A DNA stretch of 41,041 bases from Gracilariopsis chorda (Eukaryota > Rhodophyta > Florideophyceae > Gracilariales > Gracilariaceae). Shown in pieces: positions 9,683 to 19,367 of the stretch (the stretch's first letter is position 1; each line of letters begins with the position of its first letter). Where the stretch lies: positions 1 to 41,041 of the forward strand of contig NBIV01000679.1 in assembly GCA_003194525.1 (NCBI GenBank). Direction: 5' to 3'. The notes below the pieces were generated by a model, which was given only the letters and a program-made list of their open reading frames with translations, did no database searches and was not told the origin of the DNA. The position numbers were made by a program, and so were the translations under genes.

Positions 9683-10646
9683 ATGCCGCCCACGCAAGCT
9701 TGGTTGCCTTGGCTTGTGTTCACAGAGGCTGACCTCGCCCTCGTGCGTGAGCAGGACGTTTCTGTATCCTCTCTCTTCCCTCTGCCGTCCGAAAGGCAGC
9801 CGCCTTCGCGGGACAAAGATTCTGTGGCCGCAATCGTGTGGATCGCGTGTCGTTGCCGTACGCCTGCCCCTCCTCCCCCACCGCCTACTCCGCACCTGCA
9901 CGCCACTGCGCATCTCAGCCGCACATCGCCGTCACCGCTAACTGCCGCCGCGCCACCCGACCCCCCACCTCAAACACCACTTCGGGCTCCTGAGCATGGC
10001 TTTTTTCCCGGACTTTTTCTTGCCCTCGCCGCCCCAGAAGCAGCCGTCTTCGCAGCACGAGGATATTGTGGCCGAACTCGAGGCGATCACGTCTCGTCGC
10101 TGTGAGCGAGCACTCTCGCATGCCCCTCCTACCACACCGCCTACTCCGCACCTGCACGCCACCGCCTATCTCAGCACCACATCGCCGTCACCGCTGACTG
10201 CCGCCGTGCCACTAGCCCCCCCATCTCAAGCACCGCTTCAGGCGCCACCAACGCTCCTACAAGTGCATCTGGCGCCTCAACCATCGCTGCCAATTCCACT
10301 AACTCCACCGTTAAGAAAGAAGCCACGCTCACCTCCTCTCTCTCCGTTGCTGCGCGGTCCGTCGCGCTTCTGTCGCGTCTGCGCCCGCACTCAGAAGTCG
10401 GAAAATATCTTCTGTGCGAACCTGCATACGTATCGCAAGTGTCGGAAGGCGGTGTGTCGACCGTGCTTCGGAGAGTTGTAATGGGACTTTGAAAGTGCAA
10501 AGGCGAGCGGAACGTGGATCTGTCCGCACTGCCGCGAAATCTGCCAGAAGATACCTGCAGCTCGTTGTCACATCTTCACTAAGGCTAATATGAAGAGAAA
10601 GGCATCTAGAGTACTTGGAGTCCTTGTAGTGGGAGAACCGTGTTGA
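9683..10646 (+). pseudogene. ORF A, unit 1: Pro/His-rich protein with zf-4CXXC_R1 (CDCA7-type) zinc finger, split
   Basis: The ATG at 9683 opens a Pro-rich chain built on an 85-residue repeat (PTPHLHATAHLSRTSPSPLT, then FFPDFFLPSPPQKQP, then EDIVAELEAI), followed by a diverged second copy. In this unit an extra base in the T6C3 run at 10002-10010 shifts the frame, and the rest continues in the frame of 9996-10481. The C-terminus has the Cys pattern C-x2-C-x10-C-x8-C-x4-C-x2-C (CRVCARTQKSENIFC to CRPCFGEL). An in-frame TAA (10479-10481) follows, and then in the same frame WDFESAKASGTWICPHCREIC to GEPC with a TGA at 10644-10646. C-x2-C-x10-C and W-x-CPxCRxIC are the signature of the zf-4CXXC_R1 domain of CDCA7 proteins, which bind methylated DNA and work with the HELLS remodeller in other eukaryotes. 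The stop cuts this domain in half. Confidence 0.65.
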
Positions 10647-10673
10647 CACTTTCACTTTTGCATGTTTTGTTCA

Positions 10674-10700
10674 TGTGTGTGTGTGTGTCTTGTGTGTATA
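10674..10700 (+). repeat. GT/TG microsatellite after ORF A
   Basis: A (TG)n tract is interrupted by TC and a short TTGTGTGTA run. Its length varies among copies (two bases longer in copy 3; disrupted in copy 6 near 39000), as expected for slippage. Confidence 0.8.
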
Positions 10701-10721
10701 GTTGTTTTTTGCGTTGAAAGT

Positions 10722-10743
10722 AAACAGGAGCGTACTCCTGTTT
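10722..10743 (+). terminator. Hairpin downstream of ORF A, possibly mRNA 3'-end related
   Basis: AAACAGGAG, loop CGTA, then CTCCTGTTT forms a perfect 9-bp stem with a 4-nt loop, 76 bp after the ORF A final stop. It is conserved in all copies (16332, 22198, 27807, 33429 and 39046). A role at the transcript end is inferred from its position only. Confidence 0.35.
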
Positions 10744-10809
10744 AATGTAAACATTCCGTTCTCTAATTTCTTCATTGTGGGTTAGAACAGTTCGCCACTA
10801 GTAGCAAGT

Positions 10810-10823
10810 ACATGTTAACATGT
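10810..10823. repeat. Perfect 14-bp palindrome and adjacent small hairpins
   Basis: ACATGTTAACATGT is self-complementary. About 50 bp on, TGTCG-GAAA-CGACA (10871-10884) is a 5-bp stem with a GNRA-type loop. Both are invariant among units. No known RNA family is recognised. Confidence 0.4.
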
Positions 10824-10916
10824 TTGAAGGGCCGAGAGTGAGTGGCGAGGGCTCGGACACTCTCTTTTAGTGTCGGAAACGACAGCAGACACAAACATGA
10901 AGGCGAGGTAGCTTGA

Positions 10917-11410
10917 ATGCGAGAGCAAGTTGGGAAGGAACCATACGTCCTTGAAGGACTACGTGTCTGCATTGAAGTAGAAAGTGTTACCATTTTCGGA
11001 GTACATTTGGTGCGGAAACGGATTGTACGTGAGCGCGCTGAGTTGGAGCGTTCGGCATGTTACCAATGATGGCCAGGGTGAATATCGGTCACGGGAGCAA
11101 TGCGACGGGTGTGATGTTGGTGCGTGGCAAGGTACTACCTCTCAACCCACCACCTGGCACGTTGTGCGTTGAGAGATCGACCGCAGGGTGTCACGTGAAT
11201 CTTGAGACAGCGCGTCTTGTAATCTCTACGTAGGTGCATCACAAGCGCGGTACGGCCGAAGCAAGGCTGCCGGAGGGAGATTGCCGAAAGCGCAAAATCC
11301 GTGGTATCTACATGTTTCCGGGAGAATGCACCGAACAGGCGCGATCGATGCGGCTACCTTCGTTGTCGATAATCAGCAATACCCGACCAAAAGCGCTGAC
11401 ACACAGGTGA
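10917..11410 (+). pseudogene. Coding-like stretch with broken frame, unknown product (unit 1)
   Basis: The frame from ATG 10917 reads KEPYVLEGLRVCIEVES and on to RIVRERAELERS, stopping at 11069. An overlapping frame from ATG 11057 reads MARVNIGHGSNATGVMLVRG and ETARLVIST to a TAG at 11231-11233. It then stays open as VHHKRGTAEARLPEGDCRKR to a TGA at 11408-11410. The composition looks protein-like, but no family is recognised. It repeats in every unit, 5.6 kb apart. It may be a relic of one gene, or chance. Confidence 0.25.
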
Positions 11411-11993
11411 AATCGAACACAGAGCCGTTTGGCATTTCAATCGCCGTCACTTTCTCCCGCCAGCTGGCAGCGATCACATTTTTCTTTTTCAGCCGGCTCG
11501 AAAAGCGGTCAAAACGCCGCCTTGAGGGCAGCCGCGCCAAGGACAGTGCCGGTACGAAACCGACGCTGTCACATACGCAGCAGAAATAAGTGTTGGAGGA
11601 GGGAAAAGCCCGCCCGTCCATTCAAAAAGTTACACCCCGTCACCGACACTCTCTCCCCCCCCTCCCCCCCTCCAGCGAGCCGTTCGCACGCGTTATACGC
11701 ACGCTCTCTGGACGCGGCACAAACGCGCCGCGGACAGCGCACCCCCCGCCACGTGCTCCGGTACTGCACCCAAACTAACGCGAAAAACAGCATCCGCACG
11801 TGGCGCCCACCTACCTTCGCACCACCAGCTTCCGTACTTAAGGGAGCGCGCGTCGGCACCGCTCTGTTTCGCCGCCCCACCTCTCTTCGAAAACGAAGAA
11901 AGGCAGAACCTGTGACCCTTCCCATTACCAACTCCGCTTGCACCTCCATCGTCCCAAAAACAGAAATAACGGCTCAACCTTTGGCACCCACAA
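11411..11993 (+). other. Unit spacer before ORF B, with a C-run tract
   Basis: There is no convincing gene. Several overlapping open frames exist on both strands, which is common in this GC-rich sequence. At 11655-11673 the tract is C8-T-C7-T-CC, so the other strand has long G runs. A promoter for ORF B may lie here, but no motif decides it. Confidence 0.4.
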
Positions 11994-12772
11994 ATGAACG
12001 TGACTCCCCCCGGCCCCCACGGTTCACGTAATAATCAGCCTTCTCCAAAGCACCCCCCGCAGCTCCCGCCGCGGCTCCCGCTCCCGCTGCAGCACCCTCT
12101 GCATCACCCTTTACAGCTCCGTTCGCCGCTCTCTCCTCCACACACTCCGCAGCACCCTCCGCAGCACCCTCCGCAGCACCCTCCGCAGAACCTGACGAAC
12201 AAAACGGCGCCAGGCCCGAGCAATCTGCCGCCAGTGGTCTCTCATAATGACCACCCCAATGGTGAGCCTGCTCAACTTCAAGTAACGGGCGTGCAGACTT
12301 ATGTTCAAAACTATTGTATGTTCAATGGCTCACCAATCCCTCCGCCCCACCCCCTTTCTACCTCCCTTTTGCCAGCTGCTGACAAACAAGTTCTTCTTTC
12401 TTCGTTTCCTTACACACAGACACCTTCAACTTTCACTCCAGCTGCACCGTCAATCTAACCTTTGCTGACGGAGAGGGCTTAACTCGAGTCACGTCCTGCC
12501 CACAGTCGGGCAATGGAGCCCCTACCCCCGCGACAGTTAACCCCATACCACCCGTGGCGCCTGTGCATCCGGCCGGCCGCACGTCTCAGCGTGCTCCTAC
12601 CCTCCAATACGCCCCTGAACAGCGGCCTCCACAGGCCCTCGGCACGTTGGCGTCCGTGCCCTCTCTACCTCGGTCTTCGCCAATGACGGAACGTCCCTGC
12701 AAACGCAGCCGTCTGTCCGCACGCACAATGCCCACATCCAACCCCAGCGCGTTTGAGGGTGGCGAAGATTGA
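11994..12772 (+). CDS. ORF B, unit 1: Pro/Gln/His-rich protein, plausible two-exon gene
   Basis: The ATG at 11994 starts MNVTPPGPHGSRNN and a Pro/Leu/His-rich chain with three exact 12-bp repeats (12149-12184, giving HPPQ units). A good intron is visible. The donor is G|GTGAGC at 12262. A CTGAC branch-like site at 12379-12383 precedes a strong pyrimidine tract, and the acceptor CACACAG ends at 12419. Splicing (158 nt, phase 1) joins frame 0 to the open frame 12420-12772 (SSCTVNLTFADGEGLTRVTS and on to SAFEGGED), giving about 206 residues. KRSRLSAR may be a basic nuclear signal. No family is recognised. ORF C follows in the same frame after the TGA. Without splicing, frame 0 alone would end at 12458. 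Confidence 0.4.
12262..12419 (+). other. Predicted intron of ORF B (unit 1)
   Basis: The donor GTGAGC, a CTGAC branch-like element, the pyrimidine tract TTCTTCTTTCTTCGTTTCCT and the acceptor ACACAG occur in the right order. Removal fuses two open frames without a stop. Copies of these signals are present in all units. Confidence 0.5.
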
Positions 12773-12781
12773 TTCCATAGC

Positions 12782-13357
12782 GTGCGTACCCGCAGCCACG
12801 GCTCCACGTCCTCGGATGTGGACGAAGCCTATCTGAATGACTGGGAGGCTGTGGTAGACATGTATTTATGGATCATGCATGGAACCGGTGCTCCGGACGG
12901 TGTGCCGCTGCGCGATCATTGCAAAGGAGACAGTCGTCGTGTGAATGACTACAGACTGCTGGAGAGGTGCCGCACAGTCGGAAAGACGTTTAAGTTTTCA
13001 GGCGCGCCGAGGTTTAAGGCGTCGATCGGCTACCATACGCAACAACAATTGATCACATCGTACAGCTTGCGCCGCAAGCAGAAGTTGTACAATGTGATCA
13101 ATCGTTGTCGCGTTTTGAACGCTATGAGGAAGGCGGGTGAGCCCATGCCGGATGTCTTTGCGATGCTGGCAGAGATGATTGACACGCGCATTCGCGACAA
13201 GGAACGCGCCAAGGAGGAACGCGAGGCGAACCGCAAGGCGGAGCCGACGTGTCAGAGCTCCATGCCCGGCAGATCTACGCGCATTTCTGTGATGCCTGGA
13301 ACTGCGCGTCAAGGCAAGCGATCGGTAGCTCTCGTGAGACGTACGGAGGATAGATAA
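12782..13357 (+). CDS. ORF C, unit 1: basic 191-codon protein of unknown family
   Basis: This is an open frame of 191 codons from a GTG; the first ATG is codon 27 (12860, MYLWIMHGTGAPDG). It is in frame with ORF B exon 2 and separated from it by one TGA (12770-12772) and three codons, so the real product may be a B-C fusion interrupted by a stop, or a separate protein starting at the ATG. The centre (RHRR-like basic segments, SYSLRRKQKLYNVINRCRV) and a charged helix (TRIRDKERAKEEREANRKAE) suggest a nucleic-acid or coiled-coil binding role, but this is only compositional. The frame is kept open in copies 1-4. One substitution (Leu to Ser at codon 29) separates copies 3 and 5 from the others. 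Confidence 0.45.
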   Translation: MRTRSHGSTSSDVDEAYLNDWEAVVDMYLWIMHGTGAPDGVPLRDHCKGDSRRVNDYRLLERCRTVGKTFKFSGAPRFKASIGYHTQQQLITSYSLRRKQKLYNVINRCRVLNAMRKAGEPMPDVFAMLAEMIDTRIRDKERAKEEREANRKAEPTCQSSMPGRSTRISVMPGTARQGKRSVALVRRTEDR

Positions 13358-13651
13358 CAGCTGCGCTCAAAGGGGCGGAAGCGGGAGGTTGTTTGGGTAT
13401 TTTTCATTTTTGGGTGTTGATTTTTGGGGCTGAGCATGAAGCTTTGGATATCTGCGATGGCGAGCACCTGTGAAGGGCTGCTCTGTTGCTGCGGTCGCTG
13501 CGTTGCTGCGGTCGCTGCTCGCCGGCTGCGCATGTGCGCATGTGCGCGGCGCGTCGTGACGCGAGTGCGATGCGGCCGCCATGCGCGCCTCTCATTGGCG
13601 CTTCAGCGCCGCGGCGGTCACAGGCCGTCACGGCGGATTACAGCGCTTGTC
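13358..13651. repeat. GC-rich unit end with direct repeats and alternating purine-pyrimidine tract
   Basis: GTTGCTGCGGTCGCTGC occurs twice in tandem (13485-13501, 13502-13518). At 13527-13548 TGCGCATGTGCGCATGTGCGCG alternates strictly pyrimidine-purine over 22 nt, a Z-DNA-prone pattern. GGCGC-TTCA-GCGCC (13597-13610) forms a hairpin. The segment sits just before each unit junction (ends at 19261, 25127, 30741 and 36358). Confidence 0.6.
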
Positions 13652-13757
13652 TGCAGTGGACGAAAATATCACAACGCTCGTCATCAGAGCATCAAGTGTA
13701 GGAATTGATGAATCAAGGGTAGTTTCGCTAGAAGTTGCGCTGACGCTGCTGGCCTAG
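13652..13757 (+). pseudogene. DUF3326 3' fragment, unit 2
   Basis: This is the last 35 codons and stop of DUF3326 (VDENITTLVIRASSVGIDES to LTLLA), without the rest of the gene. It is a passive passenger of the tandem duplication. Confidence 0.9.
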
Positions 13758-15292
13758 TCGCACCACACAGGGCCCGTATAGCTATCTCCTCGCTTCAAAC
13801 ATCTGTAGCTCTTTTAAAGATTCATCCGATAACAGCGCCTTCCACGGATAATGCCTTGCTTCGCACTTTTGACAAAATACAACGTAGAACAAACTCAGTC
13901 CCTCTGTAGCAACCCGCGGATAAGATAAATTCGACTTGTTGCATCGCGTATGAAAAAAGACATAACAGGCTCATCACGAATTTGGTGCGCCCTGATCGCA
14001 ATCTCCTAGCGACTAACCTTGGACCAAGAAGATCAGAATACGCAATTCCACCGAGGAAACCATCGAGGTGCCCGAAGTGCTCTATTCTTGAGCCCGGAGA
14101 CAGACCCGTTCCAAAGTTCATGATCACGATTTAAGCCAAAGACTGAAGTCCTTTTCGCGCACGTGGGTCCAACAGCTGTTTTTGACGGGCGCGGATAGCA
14201 GCAAAAGAAACGGTGCGTTGCACCCGTGTATATTGACAGCTGTTGAACCATTTCGTATGCCAATCGGTCAGGGGGTGGTAGGTGGTGGTGAAGAAATGTT
14301 TCAGTCCTGAGACTCAGCAGAAGTGATGGCAAACTTCGAGATGAATTGGGAACCATTGTCCGTGTGGAGATAAGGCGGCAGTCTATACCAAAAGAGTGGT
14401 CTCCGGGTTCTACGCACCTACTGTGGCATAAGAGCTTTCGGGAACAACAAGTAAACTAATGAATTTGGAATTCTTTCCTGCTCGGCGGAAGAAGAGCACA
14501 CGAATAATCGCAAGACTTTTCATTTGGCCCTAAGCAACGGGGGCATAGTGAAGGATTGGGTGACCTTACTGATCAACACTTGGCATGGCTTAGCGGAGAA
14601 CAAGTGGGTGGCAGTCAACAGGAAATTAGGGCACAAATCTGACGCGTTTGAGGATGTATCGTTTGCGTGACAAGAAGCGAACAGCAGCCCTCAGGGCTGC
14701 CGTTCACTTCCACCACGAGCCTGCCCGTTCTAGAAATAATAGCAAAGCACAATCCGAATGAACGCAGCGGCATTTCTGAGTACAGGGCTTTCTGCAAAAC
14801 GCTTGGCATTGGTGATGAAAAGATTGAAATCTGCGTGCGTCGAGGTGCTATTCTAGTCCAGAAGTGAAAGAACGGGCGTCGTGGAGCCAGACCTTGGCAG
14901 CGGAAGATCTCGAGTTTTTCTGACAAATACAATCTCAGGATGAGAGTGACACTGTCAAACCAGAACTACCACTGGGCCGAGAGTGACTCTTTCTCAGAGA
15001 GCTCCACGCTGCATGGCCTGGATTCATGATGCTGTAAAACTCGAAAAACAGATGATATGATACGAGGGCTAGATCACCAGACGAGGCTTGAATGCACCGG
15101 GCGCGCGCTCGTTCGCACTGCCTTCTTAAAGCACGCTCGTCGCCAGCTTGACGTCCGCCCGAAACTCTCCACATCGCTCCCCATACCCCTCCCCACTCTC
15201 ACACCCACGCGCTCTCCGCCAACTCCACCGTCCCATTCCGCCCCGCCGCCTTAAACGTCACCCACATCGCCGACAACACTCTTCCTCTAGAT

Positions 15293-16256
15293 ATGCCGCC
15301 CACGCAAGCTTGGTTGCCTTGGCTTGTGTTCACGGAGGCTGACCTCGCCCTCGTGCGTGAGCAGGACGTTTCTGTATCCTCTCTCTTCCCTCTGCCGTCC
15401 GAAAGGCAGCCGCCTTCGCGGGACAAAGATTCTGTGGCCGCAATCGTGTGGATCGCGTGTCGTTGCCGTACGCCTGCCCCTCCTCCCCCACCGCCTACTC
15501 CGCACCTGCACGCCACTGCGCATCTCAGCCGCACATCGCCGTCACCGCTAACTGCCGCCGCGCCACCCGACCCCCCACCTCAAACACCGCTTCGGGCTCC
15601 TGAGCATGGCTTTTTTCCCGGACTTTTTCTTGCCCTCGCCGCCCCAGAAGCAGCCGTCTTCGCAGCACGAGGATATTGTGGCCGAACTCGAGGCGATCAC
15701 GTCTCGTCGCTGTGAGCGAGCACTCTCGCATGCCCCTCCTACCACACCGCCTACTCCGCACCTGCACGCCACCGCCTATCTCAGCACCACATCGCCGTCA
15801 CCGCTGACTGCCGCCGTGCCACTAGCCCCCCCATCTCAAGCACCGCTTCAGGCGCCACCAACGCTCCTACAAGTGCATCTGGCGCCTCAACCATCGCTGC
15901 CAATTCCACTAACTCCATCGTTAAGAAAGAAGCCACGCTCACCTCCTCTCTCTCCGTTGCTGCGCGGTCCGTCGCGCTTCTGTCGCGTCTGCGCCCGCAC
16001 TCAGAAGTCGGAAAATATCTTCTGTGCGAACCTGCATACGTATCGCAAGTGTCGGAAGGCGGTGTGTCGACCGTGCTTCGGAGAGTTGTAATGGGACTTT
16101 GAAAGTGCAAAGGCGAGCGGAACGTGGATCTGTCCGCACTGCCGCGAAATCTGCCAGAAGATACCTGCAGCTCGTTGTCACATCTTCACTAAGGCTAATA
16201 TGAAGAGAAAGGCATCTAGAGTACTTGGAGTCCTTGTAGTGGGAGAACCGTGTTGA
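15293..16256 (+). pseudogene. ORF A, unit 2: CDCA7-type zinc-finger protein, split
   Basis: It has the same structure as the unit 1 copy. The T6C3 run near 15612-15620 again shifts the frame, so it reads as 15293-15715 and 15606-16091. The TAA at 16089-16091 cuts the zinc finger; the second half ends at 16256. PSLRKK replaces PPLRKK of copies 1 and 5. Confidence 0.62.
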
Positions 16257-17603
16257 CACTTTCACTTTTGCATGTTTTGTTCATGTGTGTGTGTGTGTCT
16301 TGTGTGTATAGTTGTTTTTTGCGTTGAAAGTAAACAGGAGCGTACTCCTGTTTAATGTAAACATTCCGTTCTCTAATTTCTTCATTGTGGGTTAGAACAG
16401 TTCGCCACTAGTAGCAAGTACATGTTAACATGTTTGAAGGGCCGAGAGTGAGTGGCGAGGGCTCGGACACTCTCTTTTAGTGTCGGAAACGACAGCAGAC
16501 ACAAACATGAAGGCGAGGTAGCTTGAATGCGAGAGCAAGTTGGGAAGGAACCATACGTCCTTGAAGGACTACGTGTCTGCATTGAAGTAGAAAGTGTTAC
16601 CATTTTCGGAGTACATTTGGTGCGGAAACGGATTGTACGTGAGCGCGCTGAGTTGGAGCGTTCGGCATGTTACCAATGATGGCCAGGGTGAATATCGGTC
16701 ACGGGAGCAATGCGACGGGTGTGATGTTGGTGCGTGGCAAGGTACTACCTCTCAACCCACCACCTGGCACGTTGTGCGTTGAGAGATCGACCGCAGGGTG
16801 TCACGTGAATCTTGAGACAGCGCGTCTTGTAATCTCTACGTAGGTGCATCACAAGCGCGGTACGGCCGAAGCAAGGCTGCCGGAGGGAGATTGCCGAAAG
16901 CGCAAAATCCGTGGTATCTACATGTTTCCGGGAGAATGCACCGAACAGGCGCGATCGATGCGGCTACCTTCGTTGTCGATAATCAGCAATACCCGACCAA
17001 AAGCGCTGACACACAGGTGAAATCGAACACAGAGCCGTTTGGCATTTCAATCGCCGTCACTTTCTCCCGCCAGCTGGCAGCGATCACATTTTTCTTTTTC
17101 AGCCGGCTCGAAAAGCGGTCAAAACGCCGCCTTGAGGGCAGCCGCGCCAAGGACAGTGCCGGTACGAAACCGACGCTGTCACATACGCAGCAGAAATAAG
17201 TGTTGGAGGAGGGAAAAGCCCGCCCGTCCATTCAAAAAGTTACACCCCGTCACCGACACTCTCTCCCCCCCCTCCCCCCCTCCAGCGAGCCGTTCGCACG
17301 CGTTATACGCACGTTCTCTGGACGCGGCACAAACGCGCCGCGGACAGCGCACCCCCCGCCACGTGCTCCGGTACTGCACCCAAACTAACGCGAAAAACAG
17401 CATCCGCACGTGGCGCCCACCTACCTTCGCACCACCAGCTTCCGTACTTAAGGGAGCGCGCGTCGGCACCGCTCTGTTTCGCCGCCCCACCTCTCTTCGA
17501 AAACGAAGAAAGGCAGAACCTGTGACCCTTCCCATTACCAACTCCGCTTGCACCTCCATCGTCCCAAAAACAGAAATAACGGCTCAACCTTTGGCACCCA
17601 CAA

Positions 17604-18382
17604 ATGAACGTGACTCCCCCCGGCCCCCACGGTTCACGTAATAATCAGCCTTCTCCAAAGCACCCCCCGCAGCTCCCGCCGCGGCTCCCGCTCCCGCTGC
17701 AGCACCCTCTGCATCACCCTTTACAGCTCCGTTCGCCGCTCTCTCCTCCACACACTCCGCAGCACCCTCCGCAGCACCCTCCGCAGCACCCTCCGCAGAA
17801 CCTGACGAACAAAACGGCGCCAGGCCCGAGCAATCTGCCGCCAGTGGTCTCTCATAATGACCACCCCAATGGTGAGCCTGCTCAACTTCAAGTAACGGGC
17901 GTGCAGACTTATGTTCAAAACTATTGTATGTTCAATGGCTCACCAATCCCTCCGCCCCACCCCCTTTCTACCTCCCTTTTGCCAGCTGCTGACAAACAAG
18001 TTCTTCTTTCTTCGTTTCCTTACACACAGACACCTTCAACTTTCACTCCAGCTGCACCGTCAATCTAACCTTTGCTGACGGAGAGGGCTTAACTCGAGTC
18101 ACGTCCTGCCCACAGTCGGGCAATGGAGCCCCTACCCCCGCGACAGTTAACCCCATACCACCCGTGGCGCCTGTGCATCCGGCCGGCCGCACGTCTCAGC
18201 GTGCTCCTACCCTCCAATACGCCCCTGAACAGCGGCCTCCACAGGCCCTCGGCACGTTGGCGTCCGTGCCCTCTCTACCTCGGTCTTCGCCAATGACGGA
18301 ACGTCCCTGCAAACGCAGCCGTCTGTCCGCACGCACAATGCCCACATCCAACCCCAGCGCGTTTGAGGGTGGCGAAGATTGA
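17604..18382 (+). CDS. ORF B, unit 2
   Basis: The copy corresponds to 11994-12772 and has the same predicted intron (17872-18029), HPPQ repeats and terminal TGA. I saw no change in the coding parts. Confidence 0.4.
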
Positions 18383-18391
18383 TTCCATAGC

Positions 18392-18967
18392 GTGCGTACC
18401 CGCAGCCACGGCTCCACGTCCTCGGATGTGGACGAAGCCTATCTGAATGACTGGGAGGCTGTGGTAGACATGTATTTATGGATCATGCATGGAACCGGTG
18501 CTCCGGACGGTGTGCCGCTGCGCGATCATTGCAAAGGAGACAGTCGTCGTGTGAATGACTACAGACTGCTGGAGAGGTGCCGCACAGTCGGAAAGACGTT
18601 TAAGTTTTCAGGCGCGCCGAGGTTTAAGGCGTCGATCGGCTACCATACGCAACAACAATTGATCACATCGTACAGCTTGCGCCGCAAGCAGAAGTTGTAC
18701 AATGTGATCAATCGTTGTCGCGTTTTGAACGCTATGAGGAAGGCGGGTGAGCCCATGCCGGATGTCTTTGCGATGCTGGCAGAGATGATTGACACGCGCA
18801 TTCGCGACAAGGAACGCGCCAAGGAGGAACGCGAGGCGAACCGCAAGGCGGAGCCGACGTGTCAGAGCTCCATGCCCGGCAGATCTACGCGCATTTCTGT
18901 GATGCCTGGAACTGCGCGTCAAGGCAAGCGATCGGTAGCTCTCGTGAGACGTACGGAGGATAGATAA
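18392..18967 (+). CDS. ORF C, unit 2
   Basis: A full 191-codon open frame, identical by eye to unit 1 at the protein level. Confidence 0.45.
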   Translation: MRTRSHGSTSSDVDEAYLNDWEAVVDMYLWIMHGTGAPDGVPLRDHCKGDSRRVNDYRLLERCRTVGKTFKFSGAPRFKASIGYHTQQQLITSYSLRRKQKLYNVINRCRVLNAMRKAGEPMPDVFAMLAEMIDTRIRDKERAKEEREANRKAEPTCQSSMPGRSTRISVMPGTARQGKRSVALVRRTEDR

Positions 18968-19261
18968 CAGCTGCGCTCAAAGGGGCGGAAGCGGGAGGTT
19001 GTTTGGGTATTTTTCATTTTTGGGTGTTGATTTTTGGGGCTGAGCATGAAGCTTTGGATATCTGCGATGGCGAGCACCTGTGAAGGGCTGCTCTGTTGCT
19101 GCGGTCGCTGCGTTGCTGCGGTCGCTGCTCGCCGGCTGCGCATGTGCGCATGTGCGCGGCGCGTCGTGACGCGAGTGCGATGCGGCCGCCATGCGCGCCT
19201 CTCATTGGCGCTTCAGCGCCGCGGCGGTCACAGGCCGTCACGGCGGATTACAGCGCTTGTC

Positions 19262-19367
19262 TGCAGTGGACGAAAATATCACAACGCTCGTCATCAGAGC
19301 ATCAAGTGTAGGAATTGATGAATCAAGGGTAGTTTCGCTAGAAGTTGCGCTGACGCTGCTGGCCTAG
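19262..19367 (+). pseudogene. DUF3326 3' fragment, unit 3
   Basis: The same 106-bp DUF3326 tail is retained at the unit start. Confidence 0.9.

Larger units (their letters stand above)
8036..13651 (+). repeat. Array unit 1 (5616 bp)
   Basis: This copy adjoins unique sequence. It carries the doubled CAGCTG near 8630 and the variants CACAGAGG (9730) and ACCACTTC (9986), which it shares with copy 6. ORF A has an extra base in its T/C run and is therefore split. ORF C is open. Confidence 0.95.
13652..19261 (+). repeat. Array unit 2 (5610 bp)
   Basis: This copy has a single CAGCTG near 14240 and the same T6C3 run that splits ORF A in copy 1. ORFs B and C are open. A private substitution (ACGTTCTC for ACGCTCTC) lies near 17313. 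Confidence 0.95.

Noticed and set aside
11429..12031. A 200-codon plus-strand open frame in each unit
   Set aside because: Its composition changes abruptly, it runs across the C-run tract, overlaps other equally open frames and ends just inside ORF B. It looks like a chance frame in GC-rich DNA.
12032..12247. An Ala-rich reading (AAPSAAPSAAPSAEP) in the frame overlapping ORF B exon 1
   Set aside because: It has no start codon, is preceded by two stops and is the out-of-frame reading of the HPPQ repeats. I prefer the frame with an ATG and a usable donor, though the choice is not certain.
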